Source of the DNA: Azonexus sp.
GTDB taxonomy: Bacteria > Pseudomonadota > Gammaproteobacteria > Burkholderiales > Rhodocyclaceae
NCBI GenBank assembly: GCA_031274715.1
Contig: JAISPT010000061.1
Location: 1-36,750, forward strand
DNA: 36,750 nucleotides
Direction of reading: 5' to 3'
The position numbers were made by a program, and so were the translations under genes. The notes under the pieces are model-generated. The model was not told the origin of the DNA. It was given only the letters and a program-made list of their open reading frames with translations, and ran no database searches. Every line of letters starts with the position of its first letter. Positions within the stretch are counted from its first letter, which is position 1. Positions 16,017-23,245 of this stretch are shown piece after piece.

Positions 16017-16811
16017 ATGCAGCAATACCTGGACCTCATGCGCCACGTGCTCGAGCACGGCCACGACAAATCCGACCGCACCGGCACCGGCACGCGCTCG
16101 GTATTCGGCTGGCAGATGCGCTTCGACCTCGGCCAGGGCTTTCCGGCGCTGACCACCAAGAAACTGCACCTGAAATCGATCATCCACGAACTGCTGTGGT
16201 TCCTGCAGGGCGACACCAACATCGCCTACCTGAAGGAAAACGGCGTCCGCATTTGGGACGAGTGGGCCGATGCCAACGGCAACCTCGGCCCGGTCTACGG
16301 CAAGCAGTGGCGCCGCTGGGAAACGCCGGACGGCCGCGTCGTCGACCAGATCGCGCAACTGGTGCACGGCCTCAAGCACAACCCGGATTCGCGCCGGCAC
16401 ATCGTCACGGCCTGGAACCCAGGCGACGTGGACAACATGGCCCTGCCACCCTGCCATTGCCTATTCCAGTTCTACGTCGCCGACGGCAAGCTGTCTTGCC
16501 AGCTCTATCAGCGCAGCGCCGACATCTTCCTCGGCGTGCCATTCAACATTGCCAGTTACGCGCTGCTGACGCTGATGCTGGCCCAAGTCTGCGGCTACCG
16601 GCCGGGCGAGTTCGTGCATACTTTCGGCGACGCTCACCTCTACGCCAATCACTTCGACCAGGCCCGCCTGCAACTGACGCGCGCACCGCGTCCGCTGCCG
16701 ACGATGTGGCTCAACCCGGAGGTCAAGGACATCTTCGCCTTCCGCTTCGAAGACTTCCGCCTCGACGGCTACGACCCGCACCCACACATCGCCGCGCCGG
16801 TGGCAGTCTAA
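16017..16811 (+). CDS. thyA: Thymidylate synthase
   Basis: The 264-aa enzyme has the same length as E. coli ThyA. It methylates dUMP to dTMP using methylene-THF. Cys146 in LPPCHCLFQFYV is the catalytic nucleophile, at the E. coli number. DRTGTGTRSVFG near the N-terminus binds the phosphate, QRSADIFLGVPFNIASYALL follows the active site, and the C-terminus ends in HIAAPVAV. The stop overlaps the glk start by one base (TAATG), so thyA and glk are coupled. The usual partner folA is not next to it but 14 kb downstream, beyond the glycogen genes. Confidence 0.98.
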   Translation: MQQYLDLMRHVLEHGHDKSDRTGTGTRSVFGWQMRFDLGQGFPALTTKKLHLKSIIHELLWFLQGDTNIAYLKENGVRIWDEWADANGNLGPVYGKQWRRWETPDGRVVDQIAQLVHGLKHNPDSRRHIVTAWNPGDVDNMALPPCHCLFQFYVADGKLSCQLYQRSADIFLGVPFNIASYALLTLMLAQVCGYRPGEFVHTFGDAHLYANHFDQARLQLTRAPRPLPTMWLNPEVKDIFAFRFEDFRLDGYDPHPHIAAPVAV

Positions 16812-17734
16812 TGCTCCTCGGCGGCGATCTCGGTGGAACCAAGACGCTGCTGGCGCTGGCCGATGCTGACGGGCACATCGTCCGCCAGCGCCGCTACGCC
16901 AGCGCCGACTATCCCGACTTCGCCGACCTGCTAGCCGATTTTCTTTCCGGCGACAGTGACATCGCCGCCGCCTGCTTCGGTATCGCCGGCCCGACCGATG
17001 GCCAAACCGCCCAACTGACCTATCTACCATGGCAACTATCAGCGGCTGACCTCGGTCGTCGCTACGGTATCGCCCGGGTAGCGCTAATCAACGATTTCGC
17101 GGCCGCCGCCCACGGGCTGTCGCATGTAGCACCTGAACACCTCATCGCATTGCAGACTGGCTCGCCCGATGCCGCCGCGCCGCGCCTGGTCCTCGGCGCC
17201 GGTACCGGCCTCGGTGTCGCCGGACTACTGCCGGAAAACGGTGGCTTCCGGGTTGTGCCGGGCGAAGGCGGTCATCTCGGTTTCGCGCCGCAAACACCCG
17301 AACAGGGCGAACTGTGGCGCTGGCTGCTGGCGCAGCACGGCCGGGCGACCACCGAAGACATCGTTTCCGGCCCCGGCCTGGCCCGCGTGTACGCTTTTCT
17401 CGGCGGCCCGCCGGCAACGCCCGAGGCAATCGGCAACGCCGCCTGCCGTGGCGGCGACGCCCGCGCCCACGCCGCGCTGCAACTATGGCTGGCTTGCCTG
17501 GGCGCCTTCGCCGGCGACCTGGCGCTGCACTGGCTGGCCAGGGGCGGCGTCTATCTCGCCGGCGGCATCGCCGCCCGGCTGCTGCCACAGGTCGACTGTG
17601 CCCCGCTGTTGGCCGCCTTTCACGCCAAGCGTGAGCATGCCGAGCTGATGCCGGCCATGCCGCTGTACCTGGTCACCGACGCGGAAATCGGCCTGCGCGG
17701 CGCACTGGCCCTGGCCGCCGCTAATTGCCGCTAA
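16811..17734 (+). CDS. glk: Glucokinase
   Basis: The 307-aa enzyme phosphorylates glucose to glucose 6-phosphate with ATP. Motifs are the N-terminal phosphate loop GGDLGGTKTLLALA, INDFAAAAHGL with the catalytic Asp95, LGAGTGLGVAGLL, and GEGGHLGFAP with the sugar-binding Glu. It is of the E. coli Glk type rather than ROK, lacking the ROK cysteine motif. The start is fixed by the one-base overlap with thyA. It is convergent with glgB and feeds the pathway encoded around it: with pgi and a phosphoglucomutase (not in the window) it connects free glucose to glycogen. Confidence 0.95.
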   Translation: MLLGGDLGGTKTLLALADADGHIVRQRRYASADYPDFADLLADFLSGDSDIAAACFGIAGPTDGQTAQLTYLPWQLSAADLGRRYGIARVALINDFAAAAHGLSHVAPEHLIALQTGSPDAAAPRLVLGAGTGLGVAGLLPENGGFRVVPGEGGHLGFAPQTPEQGELWRWLLAQHGRATTEDIVSGPGLARVYAFLGGPPATPEAIGNAACRGGDARAHAALQLWLACLGAFAGDLALHWLARGGVYLAGGIAARLLPQVDCAPLLAAFHAKREHAELMPAMPLYLVTDAEIGLRGALALAAANCR

Positions 17735-17755
17735 CGGCCAGGTCCGGCCCCGGCC

Positions 17756-19618
17756 TCACTCCGCCTGTAACACCACGGCCGCCAGCGGCGGCAGGGTGAC
17801 GGTCAGGCTGGCCGGCCACTCGCGCCAGCCTTCGCCAGCGGCCTCCAACAGGCCGCCGTTGCCGAGATTGCCGCCGCCGTACCAGGCCGAATCGCTGTTG
17901 AGAATCTCGCGGTAGCGGCCGGCTTGCGGCACGCCGATGCGGTAGCCGTAGCGTGGCACCGGCGTGAAATTCAGGGCGGCGACCACGAAGCGCCCGTCGC
18001 GCGCCCAGCGCAGCCAGCAGAGCACTGATTGCTCGTTGTCGCGGCAGTCGATCCAGGTGAAGCCGGCGGCGCTGAAGTCTTGCTCGTGCAGTGCCGGCAG
18101 GTCGCGGTAGAGGCGGTTGAGGTCGGCCGCCAGACGCTGTACGCCCTGGTGCGCCGGCTCGGCCAGCAGGTACCAGTCGAGTTCGCGGGCTTCCGACCAT
18201 TCGCGCCACTGGCCGAACTCGCTGCCCATAAACAGCAATTTTTTGCCCGGCGTCAGCGCTTGCCAGGCCAGCAGTAGGCGTAGGTTGGCCAGGCGCTGCC
18301 AGTCGTCGCCCGGCATCTTGTCGAGCAGCGCGCGCTTGCCGTGTACCACTTCGTCGTGCGACAGGGGCAGCACGAAATTCTCGCTGTAAGCGTACATCTG
18401 GCCGAAGGTCAGCTCGTCGTGGTGCCAGTGGCGGTGGACGGCGTCGCGGCTGAAGTAGCGCAGGCTGTCGTTCATCCAGCCCATGTTCCACTTCATCGAG
18501 AAACCGAGACCGCCGACCCAGGTCGGGCGGGAAACCTGCGGCCAGGCGGTGGATTCTTCGGCGATGGTCAGGGCACCGGGGAATTCGCCGTGCACCATGG
18601 CGTTCAGCGCTTGCAGGAAGGCGATGGCGTCGAGGTTCTCGCGCCCGCCGTACTGGTTCGGCAGCCATTCGCCGTCCTGGCGCGAGTAGTCGAGATAGAG
18701 CATCGAGGCGACGGCGTCGACGCGCAGGCCGTCGAAATGAAACTCGGATAGCCACCAGTGAGCCGAGGAGAGTAGGAAGCTGCGCACTTCGTGGCGGCCA
18801 TAATTGAAGATGTGCGTACCCCACTCGACATGCACGCCGAGGCGCGGATCGTCGTGCTCGTACAGCGCCGTGCCGTCGTAACGGGCAAGCGCCCAGTCGT
18901 CCTGCGGGAAATGGCCGGGCACCCAGTCGAGCAGCACACCGAGGCCGGCCTGGTGGCAGGCGTCGATGAAGTAGCGCAGGTCATCCGGTGAACCGTAGCG
19001 GGCGCTCGGGGCGAAATAGCCGGTGGTCTGGTAGCCCCAGGATTCGTCGAGCGGATGTTCGGTGACCGGCAGCAATTCGAGGTGGGTGTAGCCCATCTCC
19101 AGCGCGTAGGGAATCAGCCGCTCGGCCAGTTCCCGCCACAGGTAGGGCCGGCCGTCGGCATGGCGCAGCCAGGAGCCGGCGTGTACTTCGTAGATGTTGA
19201 CCGGCGCATGCAGCCAGTCCCACGCCGCGCGCCGGGCCAGCCATTCGCCATCGCCCCAGACGTGGGTTGAGGGCGGCGCGACGTAGGCGGCCGAACCGGG
19301 ACGCAGTTCGATACCGCGGGCGTAGGGGTCGGATTTGATGAGCATGCCGCCATCGCGGGTACCGATGGCGAAGCGGTAGAGTTGATGCGCCGCCGCCTCG
19401 GGCACCAAGGTTTCCCAGATGCCGGAATCGCCGAGTGGCCGCAGGCCATGAACGCCGGGGCGCCAGTCGTTGAATTCGCCGACTACGCTAACCGTCGCAG
19501 CGTTCGGCGCCCAGACGCGAAAGGTGGTCCCCTCCGGCCCAGGATGGGCGCCGAGCAAGCGATAGGCCTGGAAATTCCGCCCCTCGTTGAACAGATAAAG
19601 TGCTTTCGAATGCTGCAT
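17756..19618 (-). CDS. glgB: 1,4-alpha-glucan branching enzyme
   Basis: The 620-aa GH13 enzyme introduces alpha-1,6 branches into glycogen. A CBM48/N2 domain (LLGAHPGPEGTTFRVWAPNA) opens the protein, so the longer N1 module of the E. coli enzyme is absent. The catalytic barrel shows Asp301 in FDGLRVDAV, Glu354 in IAEEST (the same 53-residue spacing as in E. coli GlgB) and the LSHDEVVHGK motif. The ATG at 19618 has GGGGAG just upstream; the frame stays open on to 21001 antisense to glgC, but that part is spurious. It is divergent from glgC across only 54 bp. Confidence 0.97.
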   Translation of the reverse strand: MQHSKALYLFNEGRNFQAYRLLGAHPGPEGTTFRVWAPNAATVSVVGEFNDWRPGVHGLRPLGDSGIWETLVPEAAAHQLYRFAIGTRDGGMLIKSDPYARGIELRPGSAAYVAPPSTHVWGDGEWLARRAAWDWLHAPVNIYEVHAGSWLRHADGRPYLWRELAERLIPYALEMGYTHLELLPVTEHPLDESWGYQTTGYFAPSARYGSPDDLRYFIDACHQAGLGVLLDWVPGHFPQDDWALARYDGTALYEHDDPRLGVHVEWGTHIFNYGRHEVRSFLLSSAHWWLSEFHFDGLRVDAVASMLYLDYSRQDGEWLPNQYGGRENLDAIAFLQALNAMVHGEFPGALTIAEESTAWPQVSRPTWVGGLGFSMKWNMGWMNDSLRYFSRDAVHRHWHHDELTFGQMYAYSENFVLPLSHDEVVHGKRALLDKMPGDDWQRLANLRLLLAWQALTPGKKLLFMGSEFGQWREWSEARELDWYLLAEPAHQGVQRLAADLNRLYRDLPALHEQDFSAAGFTWIDCRDNEQSVLCWLRWARDGRFVVAALNFTPVPRYGYRIGVPQAGRYREILNSDSAWYGGGNLGNGGLLEAAGEGWREWPASLTVTLPPLAAVVLQAE

Positions 19619-19636
19619 AGGCTCTCCCCTGCGCAG

Positions 19637-19642
19637 TATGAT
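19637..19642 (+). promoter_or_regulatory. Possible glgC -10 element in the 54-bp glgB/glgC gap
   Basis: TATGAT lies 31 bases before the glgC ATG. No good -35 is seen. The gap is so short that the glgB and glgC promoters must overlap or reach into the coding regions, which would suit shared control. Confidence 0.35.
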
Positions 19643-19672
19643 AGGACAAAACCAGTGAACAGGGAGGCCATC

Positions 19673-20980
19673 ATGCCCATCAACACCCGTCGTTCCAACC
19701 AGGCGCTGCACGAACATCACGAGCGCTTCATCAGCCAGGCGACACGCAATACGTTCGCCATCATCCTGGCTGGCGGCCGCGGTACCCGCCTCAAGCAGTT
19801 GACCGATTTCCGCTCCAAGCCGGCGGTCCCCTTCGCCGGCAAGTTCCGCATCATCGATTTCACGCTGTCGAACTGCGTCAATTCCGGCATCCGCAAGATC
19901 GGCGTCGCTACGCAATACAAGGCGCACAGCCTGATCCGCCACATTCAGCGCGGCTGGAGTTTCCTCGACGGGCGCTTCGACGAGTTCATCCAGTTGCTGC
20001 CGGCGCAGCAGCAGATCGATGAGACACAGTGGTACCAGGGCACGGCCGACGCTGTGTTCCAGAACCTGCACTTCCTGTGCCGCTACCAGCCGCAGTACGT
20101 GCTGATCGTCGCCGGCGACCATATCTACAAGATGGACTATGGCCGCATGCTGGCCAGCCACATCGAGCACCAGGCCGACATGAGCGTCGCCTGCATCGAC
20201 GTGCCGCTGGCCGAGGCCCGCGAGTTCGGCGTGATGGGCATCGACGGCGACGACCGGGTCATCGACTTTGTCGAGAAGCCGGAGCACCCACCGTCCATCC
20301 CCGGCCAGCCGGACCGGGCGCTGGCCTCGATGGGCGTCTATATCTTCAATGCCCAGTTCCTGCTTGAGCAGCTTGAGCGTGACGCGGCGACCCCCGGTTC
20401 CAGCCGCGACTTCGGCAAGGACATCATTCCCCACATCGTTCCCCGCCACCGCGTCTACGCCCACCGCTTCGCCGACTCCTGCATCGGCAGCGGACAGAAT
20501 CCCTACTGGCGCGATGTCGGCACCATCGACGCCTATTGGGAGGCGAACATGGAAATGACCAAGGTGACGCCGGAACTCAACCTCTACGACCGCGACTGGC
20601 CGATCTGGACTTACCAGGAGCAATTGCCGCCGGCCAAGTTCGTCTTCGACGACGACGGCCGGCGCGGCCAGGCCATCGACTCGCTGGTCTCCGGCGGTTG
20701 CATCATCTCCGGCGCCGAGGTCAAGCGTTCGCTGTTGTTCTCCAGTGTCTACGTCCATAGCTGGGCCAGCGTCTCCGACACGGTGATCCTGCCCGGCGTC
20801 GACGTCGGTCGCCATGCCGTGCTGCGCCGTTGCGTCATCGACAAGAGCGTCCGCATTCCGGACGGCATACAGATCGGCGTCGATCCGGAAGAAGACCGCC
20901 GGCGCTTTCACGTCAGCGCCGAAGGCATCGTCCTGGTAACCGCGGAGATGCTCGGCCAAGGGGCCGCCGCGCATGGCTGA
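19673..20980 (+). CDS. glgC: Glucose-1-phosphate adenylyltransferase
   Basis: The 435-aa enzyme makes ADP-glucose from glucose 1-phosphate and ATP, the committed and normally allosteric step of glycogen synthesis. Motifs are LAGGRGTRLKQLT (nucleotide loop), RSKPAVPFAGKFRIIDFTLSN, GDHIYKMDY with the catalytic Asp, EKP in FVEKPEHPP, and a C-terminal beta-helix with repeated I/V-x-x-G-x-x turns. AGGGAGG precedes the ATG at 19673; the upstream open frame to 19382 is a shadow of glgB. Its end overlaps the following GH57 gene by eight bases. Confidence 0.97.
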   Translation: MPINTRRSNQALHEHHERFISQATRNTFAIILAGGRGTRLKQLTDFRSKPAVPFAGKFRIIDFTLSNCVNSGIRKIGVATQYKAHSLIRHIQRGWSFLDGRFDEFIQLLPAQQQIDETQWYQGTADAVFQNLHFLCRYQPQYVLIVAGDHIYKMDYGRMLASHIEHQADMSVACIDVPLAEAREFGVMGIDGDDRVIDFVEKPEHPPSIPGQPDRALASMGVYIFNAQFLLEQLERDAATPGSSRDFGKDIIPHIVPRHRVYAHRFADSCIGSGQNPYWRDVGTIDAYWEANMEMTKVTPELNLYDRDWPIWTYQEQLPPAKFVFDDDGRRGQAIDSLVSGGCIISGAEVKRSLLFSSVYVHSWASVSDTVILPGVDVGRHAVLRRCVIDKSVRIPDGIQIGVDPEEDRRRFHVSAEGIVLVTAEMLGQGAAAHG

Positions 20981-22640
20981 TCTCGCCTTCCTGTGGCACA
21001 TGCACCAGCCGGACTACCGGCACCCGGACAGCGGGGAATTCCTGATGCCCTGGGTACTGCTGCATGCGGCCAAGGACTACACCGACATGGCGGCGCACTT
21101 GGAGCGCCACCCGGGCATCCGCTGCACGGTCAATTTCGTGCCGGTGCTGCTCGACCAGATCGAGGATTACGCGGCTCAATTCGCCAGCGGCCAGTGGCGC
21201 GACCCGCTGCTGCGCCTCGTCGCCGCTCCGGACGACGCCGTGCCAACGGCTGCCGACCGCGCCTGGCTGCTCGACGTCGCCTTCCGCTGTCATGCGCCGA
21301 CGATGCTCGACCCCTTCGCCCCCTACCGCCGCCTACGCGACCTGCTGACCTTCGTCCGCGACCAGGACGGGCATAGCCTGAACTATCTGTCCGCCACCTA
21401 TTACGCCGACCTGGCCGTCTGGTACCTGCTGGCCTGGAGTGGCGAGAGCCTGCGCCGCAGCGGCCGGACGATTCCACAACTGATGGCCAAGGGCGGCAAT
21501 TTTTCGGCGGCCGAGCGGCGAGCGCTGCTGGCCGAGCTAGGCGACGCCATCGGCGGGCTAATTCCGCGCTACCGGGCGCTGGCCGAACGCGGCCAGATCG
21601 AACTCAGCTGTACGCCGGCCAACCATCCGCTGGCGCCGCTCATGCTCGACTTCGCCAGTGCCCGCGAGGCGCTGCCCGAGTGCCTTCTACCAGCGGCGCC
21701 GGAATATCCCGGCGGCCGCTCCCGCATCGCCGAGCACCTAGCCAGCGCCCGTGCCAGCCATGAGCGCCGCTTCGGCCGGCCGGCCGAAGGTCTGTGGCCC
21801 GCCGAAGGCGCGCTGTCGGCCGAATTCCTCAAGCAAATCGCCGTCGCCGGCTTTCAGTGGACGGCCAGCAGCCGCGGCGTGCTCCGCCACTCGGCCGGCG
21901 ACGCGGCACGGACGACGACGCCGTGGCTGCCGCCAGAGGGCACGCCTAGCGACATCGTGCTGTTTTTCCGTGATGAGCGGCTGTCCGATCTGATCGGCTT
22001 CGAGTACGCCAAATGGCATGGGCGCGACGCCGCTCAGGACTTCATCAGCGAGCTCAAGGCCATCCACCAGCGCGATCCGGACAGCCTGATCTCGGTCTTC
22101 CTCGACGGCGAAAACGCGTGGGAGTACTACCCCTACAACGCCTGGTATTTCTTCTCCGATCTCTACGCCGCGCTGGAGCAGACGCCGGACATCCGTACCG
22201 TGACGCTGGCCGAAGCCGCCGCCGCGCACCGCGAACACAGCCCGCGCCTGCCGCGACTAACTGCCGGCAGTTGGGTGTACGGCACCCTGTCGACCTGGAT
22301 CGGCCACCCGGACAAAAACCGCGCCTGGGAACTGCTGTGCGAACTCAAGCTGTGCGCCGACCGGGCGCTCGACAGCGGTCGTTTCGACGCCGCCGTCTGC
22401 GCTGAGGTACGTCACCGCCTGGCCGTCTGCGAAAGTTCGGACTGGTTCTGGTGGCTGGGCGACGACAATCCGGCCGAATCGGTGGCTACCTTCGACCGCC
22501 TGTTCCGCCACAACCTGCGTTCCCTTTACCACTTGCTCGAACTGCCACCGCCGGCTGCCCTCGACCATCCGCTGAGCAGCGGCGGCAGCGCAGCCGAAAG
22601 CGGCGGTACCATGCGCCGCGCCACCGAGACTCAATCATGA
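20973..22640 (+). CDS. Glycoside hydrolase family 57 protein
   Basis: The 555-aa protein begins ADLAFLWHMHQPDYR, the first GH57 motif, so it is cytoplasmic. GQIELSCTPANHPLAPLM is motif 2. Glu278 in GLWPAEGALS is the likely nucleophile and Asp378 in FLDGENAWEYYPYN the acid/base. GH57 acts on alpha-1,4 and sometimes alpha-1,6 glucans (amylase, amylopullulanase, branching or transferase activity); the exact reaction is not decided here. Coupling with glgC (8-bp overlap) places it in glycogen metabolism, and as no glgX is present it may act as a debranching or maltodextrin-trimming enzyme. That role is inference. Confidence 0.9.
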   Translation: MADLAFLWHMHQPDYRHPDSGEFLMPWVLLHAAKDYTDMAAHLERHPGIRCTVNFVPVLLDQIEDYAAQFASGQWRDPLLRLVAAPDDAVPTAADRAWLLDVAFRCHAPTMLDPFAPYRRLRDLLTFVRDQDGHSLNYLSATYYADLAVWYLLAWSGESLRRSGRTIPQLMAKGGNFSAAERRALLAELGDAIGGLIPRYRALAERGQIELSCTPANHPLAPLMLDFASAREALPECLLPAAPEYPGGRSRIAEHLASARASHERRFGRPAEGLWPAEGALSAEFLKQIAVAGFQWTASSRGVLRHSAGDAARTTTPWLPPEGTPSDIVLFFRDERLSDLIGFEYAKWHGRDAAQDFISELKAIHQRDPDSLISVFLDGENAWEYYPYNAWYFFSDLYAALEQTPDIRTVTLAEAAAAHREHSPRLPRLTAGSWVYGTLSTWIGHPDKNRAWELLCELKLCADRALDSGRFDAAVCAEVRHRLAVCESSDWFWWLGDDNPAESVATFDRLFRHNLRSLYHLLELPPPAALDHPLSSGGSAAESGGTMRRATETQS

Positions 22641-22685
22641 TCCTAGAAACCACAGTTGACCGCTTGTTGTCTTGTTAGACATCAC

Positions 22686-23192
22686 ATGGGAAACAAGGAC
22701 GCACGTCGATATCCCGTAATTTCACTTGGAGCGGAGCACCTAGTGATCGGGCATCTCATGCGCAGAAATATTCTTGCTTACAAAGCGCCACCCAACAACG
22801 AAGGCTACGACCTGATTTGCATTCATCCCGATCCGAGAAAGAGCGCGGAGCAGATTCGCGTTCAAGTTAAGAGTCGCTACCAAACGGACAATGATCGTGC
22901 CTTCCCCGTCAAAGCGAAATCCTTTGACGCATTTGACTACCTGATCATCGCTTTCCTTAACATTGGCTACTACTACAAAAACAAGCCAGTCCGCTCAGGT
23001 TTCTGTGAGCCTGAGTTCTACACTTTGCCGACTGAGTTCATCAGAGCCAACCATCAGATCTCAGCATCTGGTTGGGAGCGTGTACTCACCCGTGGCCTAG
23101 ATATGGAAGCATATAAGGACGATCGTGGCTTTGAGATCATTGCAAATGCTCTAGGCATCGCGTATCCAGGCTTGGAGGCTAGTGATGCCTAA
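22686..23192 (+). CDS. Cassette-encoded PD-(D/E)XK-like protein
   Basis: The 168-aa product starts MGNKDARRYPVISLG. An N-terminal Glu (GAEHLVIGHLM), then GYDLICI and RVQVKSRY, gives the E...D...QxK pattern of the PD-(D/E)XK nuclease fold, closest in style to DUF4365-like or restriction/homing-type proteins. The ATG at 22686 lies inside the cassette; the frame runs on upstream to 22656 but that part is host sequence. There is no strong ribosome site, common in cassettes. Composition is much more AT-rich than the neighbours. It has no visible link with glycogen; a defence or DNA-processing role is inference from the fold motif. Confidence 0.7.
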   Translation: MGNKDARRYPVISLGAEHLVIGHLMRRNILAYKAPPNNEGYDLICIHPDPRKSAEQIRVQVKSRYQTDNDRAFPVKAKSFDAFDYLIIAFLNIGYYYKNKPVRSGFCEPEFYTLPTEFIRANHQISASGWERVLTRGLDMEAYKDDRGFEIIANALGIAYPGLEASDA

Positions 23193-23234
23193 CAATTCGT
23201 TCAACCCGGACAGCTTCGCCGCTTAACTTTGGTG
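23187..23234 (+). other. attC-like site of cassette 1
   Basis: It opens with GCCTAAC, continues AATTCGTTCAA (as in the aadA1 cassette attC), has a short centre CCCGGACAGCTTCGCCG, then CTTAACT, five bases and the G of the junction. GTTCAA against CTTAAC gives the imperfect inverted arms typical of attC. Spacing from CTTAACT to the crossover G equals that in aadA1 as I recall it. Confidence 0.7.
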
Positions 23235-23245
23235 ATGGAGACTGC

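Larger units (their letters stand above)
22675..23234 (+). mobile_element. Integron-type gene cassette 1 (secondary-site insertion)
   Basis: The left boundary is G22674|TTAGAC, matching the G|TTRRRY recombination core. One ORF starts 11 bases inside and its TAA stop lies within GCCTAAC, the expected opening core of an attC site. The attC-like sequence ends at G23234|ATGG, a G|AT junction as reported for integron secondary sites (GWT). The 560-bp unit is clearly lower in G+C than the glycogen genes on either side. Removing it would join 22674 to 23235 and leave the ribosome site GGAG of the next GH57 gene intact. No integrase is nearby. Confidence 0.72.

Noticed and set aside
19619..21001. Long minus-strand open frame extending glgB by 461 codons antisense to glgC
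   Set aside because: It arises from codon bias on the opposite strand. The sequence lacks family resemblance, and glgB has a clear ribosome site and normal N-terminus at 19618.
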